From Puffinus mauretanicus (Eukaryota > Chordata > Aves > Procellariiformes > Procellariidae): DNA of 64,000 nucleotides. Positions 1-12,500 of the stretch are shown here, piece after piece. The notes below the pieces were generated by a model. It searched no databases, was not told the origin of the DNA, and saw only the letters and a list, made by a program, of their open reading frames with translations. How positions within the stretch are numbered: position 1 is the stretch's first letter; every line of letters starts with the position of its first letter. Location: contig JAJKFH010003762.1 in NCBI GenBank assembly GCA_023333565.1, forward strand, positions 186,001 through 250,000, read 5' to 3'. The position numbers and the translations under genes are program-made.

Positions 1-3000
1 AGTTCCTAAGGATGGCAGCACACCCAGCCATGCCTCAATTTCACAACGGGTAAGGCTCAGAGATGCACTAATCTCCATCTCCCTCCCCCATTGAGCTGGT
101 TTCTATTAGGAATGAATCCTGGGTGCCTGGAGCAGAAAATAATTATAGCAGGCCCTGGAAGCCTGCAATCTCCAACCCTCGATTAGTTCACGCTTATCCA
201 TATGTAAATTCAGTGTGAATGCTGTCAGCACATTTTCCTCATTAGAATTCAACAAAAGTTTAGGAAAACAATTGTTTTAGTAAAGGAACAAATGTAGCTA
301 CAGTACTGAATTAAGTCTGTAAAGAGAGAAATCTTCAACTTCAGTGTTTAATTTGCACATCAGTACAAATCTACAGGGAAGCCCAAAGCCAAAACTACTA
401 CCAACACATTTTGAAATATGTAAAAGGCAAGATTAGTCATTGATCGTGGAACAAAAATCTGAGTACAACAGAAAAAACTGTTATTGAACTGAATGTGCAC
501 AGATTAAGGCTGGCTACATTCACAGTATGTGTGGAGGGACACACCTGGTTTTGCAGTGGGATGCCCATGCCCTCCTCACGCAATCTGGCACGCACATGCT
601 GCACTGGAGGGCCAAAGAGGGAGGGAAGAAGTCAGAGTCATCTTAGACCACGTGTGAGATTCATGTCTCAAAGATACAGTTGACAGTTGCTGCCAGTGTG
701 TACAAGCCATTACAAAAAACGAGGCATCAGCCTCTCATTGAAAACAGGCTGTCATGCACGCAGCATGTGACTTAAAATTTGTGATGGCATGCACTAGAAA
801 AGCAGAATTCGGAGAATGCAAAATTCCCTGACTCACATATGCTTCTGGTGCAAAATACTTAGGATGCAATTTACTTCACATAATAATCATATCCATCCTG
901 TGAGATATTCTGATGTACCCCAGAATTCAAACTGAATGTTACAAACTGTATTGAATACTAAAGATTTGATTTTTACCCACATATGAATCATGCATACCGT
1001 CACAGTTAACATCCCTTCCTAGCCCCAAGCACCTGACAGGTGCCCAAGTTAGAAGTGGTCAACCTAGGTTCTCTCAAATAAGAGCTGGAGAGAGGGAAAT
1101 TCTCACCTTGAATCATCTTCTGGAAGGCTCCCTTACTGTATCTATTCAGAGCTCAGAGGAAGTGTTAGGACATGTGCTACAACAGGTAGTAAGAATACTT
1201 CCAATTAATACTAAGTTTTAAATGTAGACACAGTGGCTAGAGCCTCCTCAAACCTAAATAACAGCTAATTTGTTCTGAATAAGAAAAAATGCCAGCCAGA
1301 AACCCTAGCCAACACCACAGATTATTCTTCTGGAGGAAAAGGAACACCCTGTACATTATTAGAGTACTTTTCTACTAGAAAAGTTGATTTAGGAGAAATA
1401 AAAAGCATCTGAAACAGAAATTCTAGATGCTTTGGTTCCTTCTCTGGTTAAAATGTACTTAGTCAAAAAGCAAACAAAGTTGGACTCACAACTCTTATAC
1501 CATACTTCAAGCCAATAAAAATAAAGATGCCGGTTTGCAAAGGCTGTAGCAGATGATGCAAAAGCCAAGCGCGTCCTAGCACGAGAACCACAGAGCTCTG
1601 CACTCCCTGTGAACGCAGATGTCACAGCTCTACCTCACTCTTCTGGATGTGCAAGCAGTAACCTAAGTACAAGCCCCCTGAAAGCAAAGGCTTTCAATAC
1701 GGTGACTGAACTGGTTCAAATCGAACACTTGGTCTGTTTTGTCTGGTGCAGTATAAATAAATCCTGGAAAGCTGTATTTGAAGATTTCCACAACAGACTT
1801 CGATATAATACCACCCTGGTTTTGACTGGGGGGGTGGGGGTGTCAGGGTGGAGGGAGTTCTACCAAACCTCCTTTAGGTTCAAGAACAGTATCTTGCTAC
1901 AGTTGCCTACAGATTTTAAAATCAGGGCCATTGGCATGCATTGTAGCAGAAAACAGGAAACATAATTAAACACACAGCTGTGAGGTAAGATCTTCAGCAG
2001 GAGAAAAAAAGCTTTGGGAAGAAAGTGGCAAGGGGAAAGCATCATGAAGTAGCACAGTAATGTGGTTAAGAGGGGGAATGAAGCACAGGGGTAGAGATGA
2101 AGAAATGAGAGTGGGGGTGAGAGGAGCAGAAAAAGAAGCACAAAGAGATAAAGAGAAAGAAGGCAAAGCATACAGAAGAGAAGAATGTACGTAAGGAAAA
2201 ACATCTCTCTTAGGAGTAATACTTCTTTAGTAGGGGCAGGAGCCACATTGTTACGCAATAGGATATACTGTTTTCTGTATAGAAAGAGTTTATTTAAGCT
2301 TATATGAAACATCAAAAAAAATCTGTGGGAGAAAAGAAAAAAAAAAGTAAGTAACATCATATTTCTTTTGACTTTTAAATTGCTTTTTAGGTCATATTTC
2401 ACTCTCCCCTCCCACCCCCGAAGTAGTTTCCAGGATGGAATTTTCTTCTTCCCACTCCAGGATTTGGCGTGGGTAGAGCATCGCAGATGCTGCTGAACTC
2501 GGAAACCGAGAACCTGATTCATTCTTCCCTTGAATCTTGTGCTATCATTTAGACTGGGACCAAGCAAGCATCAAAGGCTGCAAGTCACAAAGATAATTTT
2601 ATACAGCTTGTACATCCACTTTGTCCCAGCGTAACAGTAGTACAAGAGGAAGAGTAAAGATAAATACAGTTCTGAATCCCTGCTAGTTTGTCAAAGATTT
2701 GTTTAAGAATAATTATTTTTCCTCCTGTTCCAGCAGACTTCTGCTCTAAAACTCCTCTGAGTTTTGACTCTATGCAGAGGGCAGGTTTTCCCCAAGGTAA
2801 GACCAACAACCATTTTCCAACTTCACAGAACAAAAATCCTTAAAACGAAGACAACCTTATACAATCAATCAGCAAAGCCCTTCAGCCTCACTGACCATGT
2901 TCAACAAGTCCAGATTATTTTCTGCAAGTTTCCTTTCATTTCAGCCTCTGGTACTGTACAATCACACTGCTGGGTATCAATTCAGTACTCAGAAAGGATT

Positions 3001-4763
3001 CTCAGAATAAACTGTGAGGAGTCATATGACATAAAAGAAGCTGCCCCCAAGATAAGTGATACAGTGTTCATATTTTTGAAAGCTGAGGCCACTTTCAGTA
3101 AGAAAGATTCCCTGCTTACTTCATTTTAGACTTTAAAACAAACAAAAGCTCTAACATTTTAAAAGGTTAGACACATTTTTAACTCCCACTGTTTCTTAAT
3201 AAAACACCATTTGTGTGGGAAACCAGCTTAGTGCATACTTTAAAAACAGGCAAACCATTAATTGATCCAACATGTTGGCAGTTTTAGAGAAACTCACTAG
3301 ACAAGAACAAGCAATGCATCTCAAGTTTTGAAACAGCCTGAGTTTTACTTTAAGGGTGCATAAGTATGCCAAGCTCCTACTACTTTATACTGCTTAGTCT
3401 ATAATCTGTGATACTTAAAGTACCATGAAGTATAATCTGAACAGCTACTAAACCATGAGCAGGTTATAAAGCACAGTTTTCAGAAGCTCAAGAGGTTATG
3501 AGTTGCTTGTCTCACAAAACCAATGGAAAATACTAAAAAACTCCCATCTTCCACCAATCCTACCAAAGAAACATGAATTTGCCCAAATAAATGGTTAATC
3601 TCTTAAAGAGGCTGCACAGGAGAGATTCCAAAAGCGCGACTTTTGCATCAGCAGTATTATAGCATTACAGATAGGCAACAAATTGTTTCTCAGCACATCC
3701 ATGCCAGCTAGTTTACTGTAGAAATTTAAAATGTCATTAGAATAACATCCCGTCTTGCAGCCTTTCTCTGCTTCAGTTTACCCCTAACTCTGCTAAGATT
3801 CAACTGGCATGAAACAGCTGGGCATGATTAGTTACTGGATGCAAACCAACTGAGATTTCACAATAGGTGGCATTTTAGTCTCCATGGCATAGGCTGCTGG
3901 TATAAAAGATCAGTGACCCCTAGCAGAAAACAGTGGCCCTAAATATAAATCTGGTGATCTGTTTTTAAAACATTATTTCAGATCAAACGTTGTTACAAAA
4001 CCAGCGTTTTTTTGTGGCGATAACCCGAGGTTTGGGTTGTTTCCGCTGACTGGATTTCTGCTCGGTTCTAGTTGACGAGCACATGTTGGGACCTGAGCAC
4101 CCATGTGCTGACACTGCAAGCACAAACTCCATCACAGCGTTCACCTGGGAGAGTGAACCCCCCCACCCCCACACCAGTCCTGGACAAAATATCTCATGTT
4201 CTCACCAAATCAGATACTCGGCATTCCTATTCGATCCCACAGCTTTTACACTATCATAGCAAGACAGTGGACGCTGTGTTCCCTACTGTATTGCACCTCC
4301 TGATAAGCCTGCACCATAAACACTATGCTTCTCCTCTTCTGAAGGGCTCAATCATGCCCGATCCCATGCGGCACCTGCCAGAGGATCCTCAGGGCACAAC
4401 AAAACACTGGTGCCCCACAATGGGCTCAGGGTCTCATCCATTCCTCCAACTGGACCCAAACTTTACATCTCCCAAACTTTTCAACCCTGGAGCACGAGCG
4501 TGCATTGCTGCTAGCAGCACATGGCAGCATGGAGAGGTGCTCCACGGCCCCCGGGATGGGCACCCACCACCCGGTGAGGCCCGCAGCCCACCCTGCTCCC
4601 TGCCAAGAGTGCAAGGACACCTTCCACCCCGCAGCAGCTCCCACTCCAAGGATGCGGGACGGCAGAGTGGGCTGCCACGCACAGGAAAACGGGGCCCATC
4701 CACCCACCCAGTACAGACCTCGGGGTGTGCCCACAGAGCACGGGCAGGGTGCCCGGGGCTCAC
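1..4763 (-). other. RNF150: RNF150 intron 1 (5' part)
   Basis: Sequence following the exon 1 splice donor on the minus strand, read leftward to the window edge. No further RNF150 exon is recognisable, so the intron continues outside. It is ordinary AT-rich intronic DNA with a purine-rich stretch on the plus strand near 1.98-2.17 kb and a G-rich tract at 1828-1855. The longest minus-strand open frame here (1860-2567) is low-complexity, rich in Leu/Phe, and is not supported as an exon. Confidence 0.8.
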
Positions 4764-5223
4764 CTGCATGGGGCATGGTGATGGTCTCGTTGGCGTTGCT
4801 GGAGCCCACGTTGTAGATGACCACGGCGGAGGCGTTCTGGGCAGCGGCGTGGCGGATCTTGTCCTTGTAGGTGCAGTTGCCCCGCGGGATGAGGGCCACC
4901 CAGCTCTTGCCTGGCGCCGGGGCATTGAAGCGGGTGCCGGGGTCGCAGGCGTAGCGGTCGGCGGGTGAGGCGGAGAGGGCCACCTGCCCGCGGGCGTCCT
5001 GCTTGGGCGACTGCTCGCCGTAACGCCCGCACTCGCTCTTCTCGCTGCGGAGCTCGGCGCTGCCGGCCGCCGGGTCGGCGTAGGTGATGTTGACGAAGGC
5101 CGTGTACCACTCCTCCTTCTCGGCCACGGTGAAGTCCAGGCACAGCAGATGCACGAAACAAAAGGACAGCAGCCATGTTGAGAGAGCCAGGCTGCGGCAC
5201 GCTTGGATCACAGACATTGCCAT
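4764..5223 (-). CDS. RNF150: RNF150 coding exon 1 (partial gene, N-terminus only)
   Basis: Encodes the first 153 residues, plus one base of codon 154, of RING finger protein 150, a PA-TM-RING family membrane E3 ubiquitin ligase. In the translation a hydrophobic signal peptide spans about residues 10-34 (STWLLSFCFVHLLCL core), followed by the start of the lumenal region and most of the PA (protease-associated) domain (about 80-153, including VALIPRGNC and ASAVVIYNVGS). N-glycosylation sequons lie at N45, N116, N130 and N145. The exon ends at CATGCAG with a GTGAGC donor at 4763-4758, matching the family exon boundary after TMPHA. I chose the ATG at 5223 because the family starts MAMS and it has A at -3 and G at +4; in-frame ATGs at 5247 and 5229 would add 8 or 2 residues. 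The transmembrane and RING exons are beyond the left edge. The exon is GC-rich and sits in a CpG island. Identification rests on recognition of the protein, not a search. Confidence 0.93.
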
Positions 5224-5900
5224 CTTCATCTGCCGGGCCCCCCCCACCCCGGCCGGCCCGCCCGCCCCCGCCGCCGCCTGTCTGTGTGTGCGTGCGCCTG
5301 TGGCGTGCCCCGAGCAGCCGGCTCCGTGCGGGGCGGCGCTGCTCCCGCCGGGCGCCGTGCGGGGAGGGAGGGGGAGGGGGGCCCTCCCCTCTGCAGCCCG
5401 CTGCCTAATTCATGTCGGGGCCGTTTGATTTCCTCGGGCTGGCCCCGTCTCCGCCCTCCCCTCTCCCTCCCCGCTGCCTTGCTTCCTCCTGCCCCTCTCC
5501 CCTCCCTCGCCCTGCCCGCACAGCTGCCTCCTCCGCCGCTGCTGGCAGCCCGGCCGGCGGCCGGGCAGGGAAGGCGGGGAGGAGGGGATTTCCACACAGA
5601 GGCACAAAGGCGCGGCGCCGCTCCCGCTCCGCGCCCGGCCCCTGCGGACGCCCGGCGCGGCCCGGCGGAGGGGCTGCGCTCCCCGGGGTGCGGGGCGGCG
5701 GGGCGCCGCCGTGTGCGGGAGGAGCGGCCGCCGCGGCGGCGCGGCAGCGGCACCTGCCGGCAGAGGGGCGGCAGCGCGGGGGGGCCGGCGCGAGCCCCGC
5801 CGCGGCGGTTGGGGCCGAGGCCAACGGCCGCCTCCGCCGGGGAGAGAGCGGGGCCCCGGGGAGCCCGGATGCGGGGAGCTTTGCAATGAGTCGGTCACAC
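5224..5900 (-). promoter_or_regulatory. RNF150: RNF150 CpG-island promoter and 5' UTR region
   Basis: This is a very GC- and CpG-rich block directly upstream of the RNF150 start codon; the island also covers coding exon 1 down to about 4.75 kb. It ends abruptly near 5.9 kb, where the sequence becomes AT-rich. Islands of this kind normally contain the transcription start site, so the 5' UTR should lie here, but I see no TATA box and cannot place the start. C- and G-rich homopolymer-like tracts occur at 5361-5381 and about 5450-5520. The many long overlapping open frames on both strands here are a by-product of few stop codons in GC-rich DNA and are not genes. Confidence 0.8.
5361..5381 (+). 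promoter_or_regulatory. G-quadruplex-type tract in RNF150 5' region
   Basis: Four G-runs (GGGG, GGG, GGGGG, GGGGGG) are separated by single A bases, which fits the canonical G-quadruplex pattern with one-base loops. It lies about 140 bp upstream of the RNF150 start codon, and the G-rich strand is the template strand for that gene. Whether it folds or regulates anything is inference. Confidence 0.6.
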
Positions 5901-5949
5901 CTCCGATTCGTGGTTTTAACTGGATTTTTTTTTTTCTCCTCTTTTCCTG

Positions 5950-7240
5950 ACTGCTGTAGGAGAAGTTAAAAAAATTGCAAATGCGAATGTTACAATGTAA
6001 CTATGCCACACAGCTTAGAGGGATAATCGCTCGTAGATCAGGTTTTAAATTACAAACCGAATAAAACTCTTACTACGCATTCCTGAATGACGCCGACAGG
6101 CACGTTTACCAGAACCGGGTGCACAAGTGACAGGAACACAGAGAACCTCGAAGGTGAAACCTCAAAGAATGACAGAGCCGCCCTCGGGAAACACTCGAAC
6201 TCCACGGACACGGACAGAAAAGCAATAGTTTAATTTTGGCTCAGTGAAAGCCCAGATTTGGGGATTTTTAATATAGAAAACACCCCAAAAGAATTTTGGC
6301 CAAGACTCAGAATGCCTTTTGAAAGGGTCAAAACACAACTGACTCTGTTCGTCTGTCCTAGCGCAAGTGAGTAGCAAAAATTCTGCTTTTCCATAACTAT
6401 GTTCAGTAACAGAAGGGCGTCTCACAAGATTAATAGCTACTGCCTATTTTAGCCCCCCCGTTATTAAAGTCTGCTCCTAGAAATACCATTCCCTTTCACT
6501 TAGATGAGATGCCCGAGTATCTCGCTAGTGTCAATATTTGCCTGTTTCCAGCTTACGTCCATAGCTGCCATTGATCTAAGCAAACAGATGACAGCCTTAG
6601 CCATATTTTACACGCACACATACACTGCTTTGAAAAAGTTATTTCCCCGAAGTTGGAAAAAGTGAATTTGGGAGAAAAACAGATAGGCGAATAGGGGAAT
6701 AAAATAGACAAGTTTATGGTGGGTTGGCAAAAAGTCTACCATCAAGCAAGAGGGTAACTTTCCTTGAAAGCCCATTCCTGAAGAAGTGAAGTCAGCAACT
6801 GAGAAGAAAAATTTACCATGTAGAACTAACATTGAGAGACAAAAGTAGATGGCAATCAACATTAATTAGAAAGTGTTGAGATTTCACAAGGGAAGCAAGA
6901 GCCGTAAGGGGAAAATCCATGCCTGGAAGGGCTATGGCTAATAAAGCATTTGTATATTTGGAAGAGTAAGAAGTATTATTAGAAGGGAAGGCAAAAAAGG
7001 TATAAATGATCAATAAATATTTCAGGTTTATATTTGGAAAGAAAGGGAGGACATGTTTGCCAGATTATTGACTCATAAAGGAGCGATTAAGAAGCATGTC
7101 CTAAGAACATATGAAAACCAGCAGACCCGGAAAAATGGCACACATGAATCCCAAAAGAGTGGGCGGGAGGGCGGAGAGAATAACCAGCTCTCTGACACTA
7201 CTTCAAGTAAATCTTGGCATAACAGGAAAATCTTGAAAGA
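5950..7240. other. Intergenic, no gene seen
   Basis: AT-rich DNA just outside the RNF150 island. I see no recognisable gene or clear repeat. Short open frames here resemble no family I know. The part after about 7.1 kb may already belong to the old LINE fragment that follows. Confidence 0.6.
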
Positions 7241-8170
7241 TTGAGTGTTCAGTTTCCTGATAAGATCCAGAAAAACTAATTATGGTGACCAGGTAGTTAA
7301 AGGCTGGTTAGCCTAACGTTAACCAACCCCTAGAAAAAACAAGACAGAAAAAAATCCAATGTATGGATAAAGTTTGTTTTTTACGGGAAGTGGCCTGCCA
7401 AGCAAACATGATTCATGTTTTTGTGAGGAAATTATCAGTGTGGTTAGTAAAGTTACACAGTCATGGCCATAACAGGCTTTTGAAAAGTGTGTTATTCAAT
7501 GATACATGACATTCTCATTACACGTGTAGCCTATTAAGGACCGGATAAGATGAATTTAGTTGAAACAGAAGGTGTTTTAATAGAGCTCAATGCAAAAATA
7601 TGAGTCCAGGTGACCGAAACTGCCAGCCGCTCTGGAGCAGAACTGGGGAGTGTGGGGTTTACTCTGCACACAGGGAAGGATTTGGGGGTCAGAGTAGGAA
7701 GGAATTGTGCTATACTCCTAGGGAAAAGGGACTAAAGAGGGTGCAGCTATCCTCAGATGTTTCAGAGCAGTAACAAGTAGGAGTAGGGAAGCGATTTTGT
7801 CTCTGCATGAAGCATCAGTAAGACAGATATTGGAAGCTGTCCAGTTTTGGTATCTGCATTTTAAAAAGGATATTGAAATACTAGAGAAGGCTAAGAAAGG
7901 AACCCTAAAAATAATTTGAAGTAATTCCCCTCCGGGGAGAGATTTCAGGTGCCCAGTCTATTCAGCTTTTCAAGAAAAGAGGCGATATAATTACATTGTG
8001 TGAGTACCATCACAGGGATATAACAGTAAGTACTAATAGGCTTTTTAAGCTAGTGGATAAAGGCATAACAAGAACCAAAGTTTAAACTAGAGAATGCAAC
8101 TTAGAGCAAAAGTAGCTGATTAAACAGTGATTGTCCATTGGAGAAAATTCAGAAGCGAGACTGTCCTGGG
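7240..8170 (+). mobile_element. Ancient, highly diverged CR1 LINE fragment
   Basis: The plus strand matches, with many changes, the reverse-transcriptase part and downstream part of old amniote CR1 elements. Recognisable stretches include GGTTAGCCTAACGTTAACC near 7.3 kb, AGAGCTCAATGCAAA near 7.58 kb, AGGATTTGGGGGTCA near 7.68 kb, CCAGTTTTGGTAT near 7.84 kb, and GATAAAGGCATAACA near 8.06 kb. They appear in the order expected of the element. No intact frame remains, and the 3' end with its terminal repeat is not visible. Boundaries are approximate. The match is by recognition of the consensus; a repeat-library alignment would settle subfamily and limits. Confidence 0.65.
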
Positions 8171-11100
8171 AAGTGAAAGACAATCTACTCTTATATTCAA
8201 ATTAAACAAACAAACAAACAAAACCACTGGAAAGCATGCTTCATTTAAGTGCAAGATATGAAATTCTTCACAATTAATTTATAACCTAGTGGTCGCTTCT
8301 CACCTTAAAAGTAGACCTGAATAAAAACAACAGAATATTTGATCACTTTTGTTGCTCAAAGCTGAACTACAGTTAACTAGGTCAATGCTTTCACTTATAA
8401 TCACCCAGTTTGGTATAATAGTTGATGGTGGTTCTTCCCATATTATTTGTTTTTGTTCACAGGAACATCTGAGGTTCTCCCTTTGCCTGGCTCCCCAGAG
8501 CTCTGTTCTGGTCCTGGCACAAGAACACCGTACTTTCAATGAACATCCAAGCAGCTGTAAACATGTTTTCTCTCAGGCCAACAAGACATTTGCCACTACC
8601 TTACCCTAGCCTATGCTCTCTCCTTCAAAAAAAACAAACCCTGTGACTTTTGTCCCACGCCAGCCTCCACAGAAGCATACAAGGCACTCATCCAGCATGA
8701 TCACAAATCACCTTGCCTGGTTTACAGTGAAAAGCACAATCTGTACTTTTATATACTACTGAAAATCATTTTACAGTGTCTGTAGCATTGGGGTGGGGGG
8801 CGTATATCTCTGAATTTTAGATGTTATTCATGACTTTAATAATATATTACAAATTCTCCTCCCCGTTTTCCATGCTTCTGAAGTGAGAATAATTCCAGCT
8901 GAACTATACCTTGTAGAAAGATACAAGACCATCATATTCAAACTTGAGTGTGTGAAATGTGGTCAATAAGTCGAAGAGAAGTGACATGTGGGGAACTCCA
9001 GCTCCAGATTCTATTGATATACAGAAACTCAGAAGCTGGGTTTAGGTAACAGCTGATAATGAGCAAATGACACATTGAAATTCACTACATGACTGCCTCT
9101 ATTATGTGCCACAATACTTCGCTAGATTGCCCTTTCACAAGGCAAAATTCATTAGTTTATACCCTTTTTGGTTTATAAGGAAACTTGTTATGCTTAGATT
9201 GTGCTGGATCGTGTGTCTATACCCAAAATTTCAAACGATCTCAAAGGCAATCGCTAGAAATTGCTTCAGTTAAAGATGAGGAATCTCCTCCAGGTTGCTA
9301 AGCCGCTCTATTATGGAATCCCACGGTGTTTTGTGGACCTCTATCTCAGCCTGTTGGGACAATCATTGCCAAGAGGTAAAATGGCTGCCTAAATTCTGCT
9401 GAAGTAGGGATTTACCTGGAAGTTACGAATCTTAATCCAGAAGAATACTGATGATGGCATTGCAGGGTATTGAAAAAAGCCTAAATTTGGTGCGTTGGCT
9501 CCCTTTACCATTAATGGAAAGATCCTCCAGTGAGCAATTCCGAGCTTGCAAACTTGATGCCTTACTGTACGTAGGACCTAGATACACCCAAAGGTCAGTG
9601 ATTCTGTGTTGAGCTGGGCATAGACAAAAGCAAACCTATGGAAAATGCACACCACAGGGTAGGTGAGAAATCCCACCTCTCTCTGTATTCTCAGGAGGTT
9701 TTGGTCGGCAGCTCAGTTCCCTCTGCATTGAGTGTGATGAGTCCCCACAGGGGTAGGACCCCAGGAGGTGCGGGCTGGGACAGACTTGGGGTTAGAGCTA
9801 ACTTCAATGCAGCCTGAAGGTTTCTTGATGCTGATGGACAGCACGAAAAGTTGACTGAAATACGATGTCTCTGCAGGTGCTCAGGAAAATGAGTTCTTTT
9901 GCCTTCCCTAGCTATGAGACTGAAATTGATTCTTGCTTACAGGTGGAGAAGAACAGAAGAGATGTTAACACCGGGAGACTGCACAAAGGATAAAGCAATA
10001 TCATCGCCTCACTCATTTGCTGCCAATACTGTGCTTTGAGTTAAAAAAAAAACAGCAAGTTTGTTCATTTAGAGAGTTAATTGAGCAATACATCTTTTCT
10101 TGACCTAACTGACATTGTTAATACTCCATCCATCTTCCTATTCATATGCTAATAGCTATATTGCCTGTCACTTACTTTATTACAGAATCCTGCCTTAGAC
10201 TGGAATACTGCTTCATTCTTCTGTAACATTGTTTGAATTACTATAGTTGCTACCGTAAGTTCTGGTTTCATTTACTTAGGTCAGTTTAATATTCTTGATA
10301 ATGCTCTGATGCTCTAAAGAAATCTTCAGAGTAAAGTTCCAGAAAAAAACTGTTCCAGCCAATATAAACTCCTTACGGGAGCTATAGGAAAGGTTCAATA
10401 CAATTTATAGGGAAAGTGACATTTTCATTTAAAAATTATGAAAAGAGTTGAAAGGAGCTTTATCTTGTTTGATCCTTATTAAGTTTTCATACTGAGATGG
10501 TGCTCCCTGTGTTCCAGAGGCAAAATTTGCCATGTCTTATCATGTTTGTTTAGCGTCTGCTTTTGTTGTAGAGGTTTTTTTGTAAACTACAAGAACCCGG
10601 GAGATTGCTGCTGATGAACATCTTTCTGCCTGTTCCTTCTTCTATTATAGCTTCTTAAAAATAAAGAACATTTGAAAGAAACATATCTCCTTTCTGCAAT
10701 TTCTTTCTCTTCCGTAATAGCTCACTCAGCTCCCTTAAACTTTCAGCATTTTCCGCATTTCTCATTACTCGCACATAGAGGCTTACTAAGCCCTCAGTCA
10801 AAATATTGGCTTTTCCTTTGCAACGTAAAAATATCAGAAAGTTAGTTTTCTCCTGTTATTAGATTATTTTCCTTGCTCTCCTATAAAGGGAGATATTTAA
10901 ACGTCTTAGAGAAAAAGTGAACTGCCAAAACCCAGACCCAGCTCTGCAGGGTAGCCCAGGTGCCAGCACTGCGCCAGCATTCCCTGCCACCCCAGCCGGG
11001 CGGCTTCTCCAGTCACTTGATTACAAGTGCTCACCTTACTTACTGCTCCTTTCCTACCTATCTCCTTCTAAGGCAGAGCATGTGTAACCAAATATATCAA

Positions 11101-12500
11101 AGGGCTACCAGGACCTAATAAGCTACTGTTATTAAGCTTACCATCTTCCATAGCCTACATCGTGGGGGGAAGGGAGGGAACTACTGTGACTAGCATCAGA
11201 TCCAGGTACCTCCATCTTCTTTCTTGAACGGTCAGCCAGATTGACTGGAGACAGCATTTAGCTTAAGTGTGGGATAAGGCTCAAATTTGTATCTCTCGAT
11301 CTGTGCTAGCTGTTCTGGCACTGACAGACACACACAGAGTGAAGCACAGTCCTGCTGAGGCAGAATTTCTTAACACACAAGAATTCAAGCTCCAAAATGG
11401 TGCCAGTTCCTAGTGTTTTAATCATCTTCAGGGGAAATATTGTGAAGAACCTAAAAGAAGCTGTACCTTATAACAGAGATTCTTTCCAAAAAAACAGACA
11501 AATTGGAAATGTATTAGACAAGACTGTGTAAAGAGTGGAACTTGCTGCAGAAGCTGCATAGAAATGTGTGATTAGAGATCATCTGTGCCTCATGCTGGAA
11601 GTTCATGTGATCTGGAATGAAGAGAGTCATGCTAAGCTCTAGTTATGCGGCTCATAACTTCTGTGGTATAATGATAAATCTTGGAAGTAGAGGCATGCCA
11701 GCTACATGCCATTCTCTAATGCCTAAAAGAAATATAGAGTTCAGTCTCTGTGCAGAAAAACACACTGTCTATCGTGGACAGCATATATTAAATATTACTG
11801 CAGTTTTCAAATTAGTGGCAGAATCCTGCTTCACACTATTTTGGTTGAAACATACCAGTGAATATGCTGCAGATGAGGTAGTATTCACACGGACAAAGTT
11901 ACTCGCTCAACAGACATCCTGCGTCTTGCTCCTTAAGCAATCACCAGCGAAGAGGGTGCAGAGCTACAAAATACAACGTTCACCTCACCAAGGCTACACC
12001 CCAAGTTCTGAGTGGCATAGTCACACTGAAAGATTTTCTAGTGGGAGGCTCAGCTTTTGAAAGGACACCCCTAAAATGAAGCTATTAATTGCCAGCATAG
12101 TAGGTGTATGAGAGGGGACAAGCTACATGTGCACATCCTACCTATGATTCAGAGACTGTGCTTACAAGTGACATTTCCTTTACAGTGTTACAGTTCCATA
12201 AAGCTACCACACTCAGATCAAAAGTTGAGTGTGTACCCAGTGACACTGCGACGCTACTGTTTGTCAAGACTTCCACCAACAAGTGGTGGAATGTAATAAT
12301 GAAAAATAGACATACCCGGGATAATGGTGGGAATGTTTATATGGCCCAATTCAGACACATGCAGAGATTCCTGGCCTTGCTTGAGAGACAGGAAACACGT
12401 ACCTGAATTAATCGGGCATTTTCCTACACTAATATGCCTTGGTGATGAACTTCAATAGAGGATTTATACAGTGCCACACAGGTGGCAAATACAGACACTT
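8170..12500. other. Intergenic, no gene seen
   Basis: AT-rich single-copy-looking DNA. A short (CAAA)-type simple repeat is at about 8203-8223. A 147-codon open frame at 11,617-12,060 on the plus strand has no recognisable domain, no clear splice context and average composition; I regard it as chance. No RNA gene is recognised. Confidence 0.55.

Noticed and set aside
1860..2567. A 235-codon minus-strand open frame in RNF150 intron 1
   Set aside because: Its Leu/Phe/Ser-rich, low-complexity translation comes from a purine-rich plus strand. It has no domain, and the RNF150 protein does not contain it.
4072..4968. A 298-codon plus-strand frame over RNF150 exon 1
   Set aside because: It is antisense to a clearly identified coding exon. 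The second half is a mirror of the GC-rich exon and the first half resembles no protein.
5203..5969. Long overlapping open frames on both strands in the RNF150 island
   Set aside because: Up to five frames are open over the same GC-rich bases and translate to Pro/Arg/Ala/Gly-rich sequence. This is the usual artefact of CpG islands.
11617..12060. A 147-codon open frame
   Set aside because: It has no recognised motif, no promoter or splice context and ordinary composition; a frame this long can occur by chance in 64 kb.
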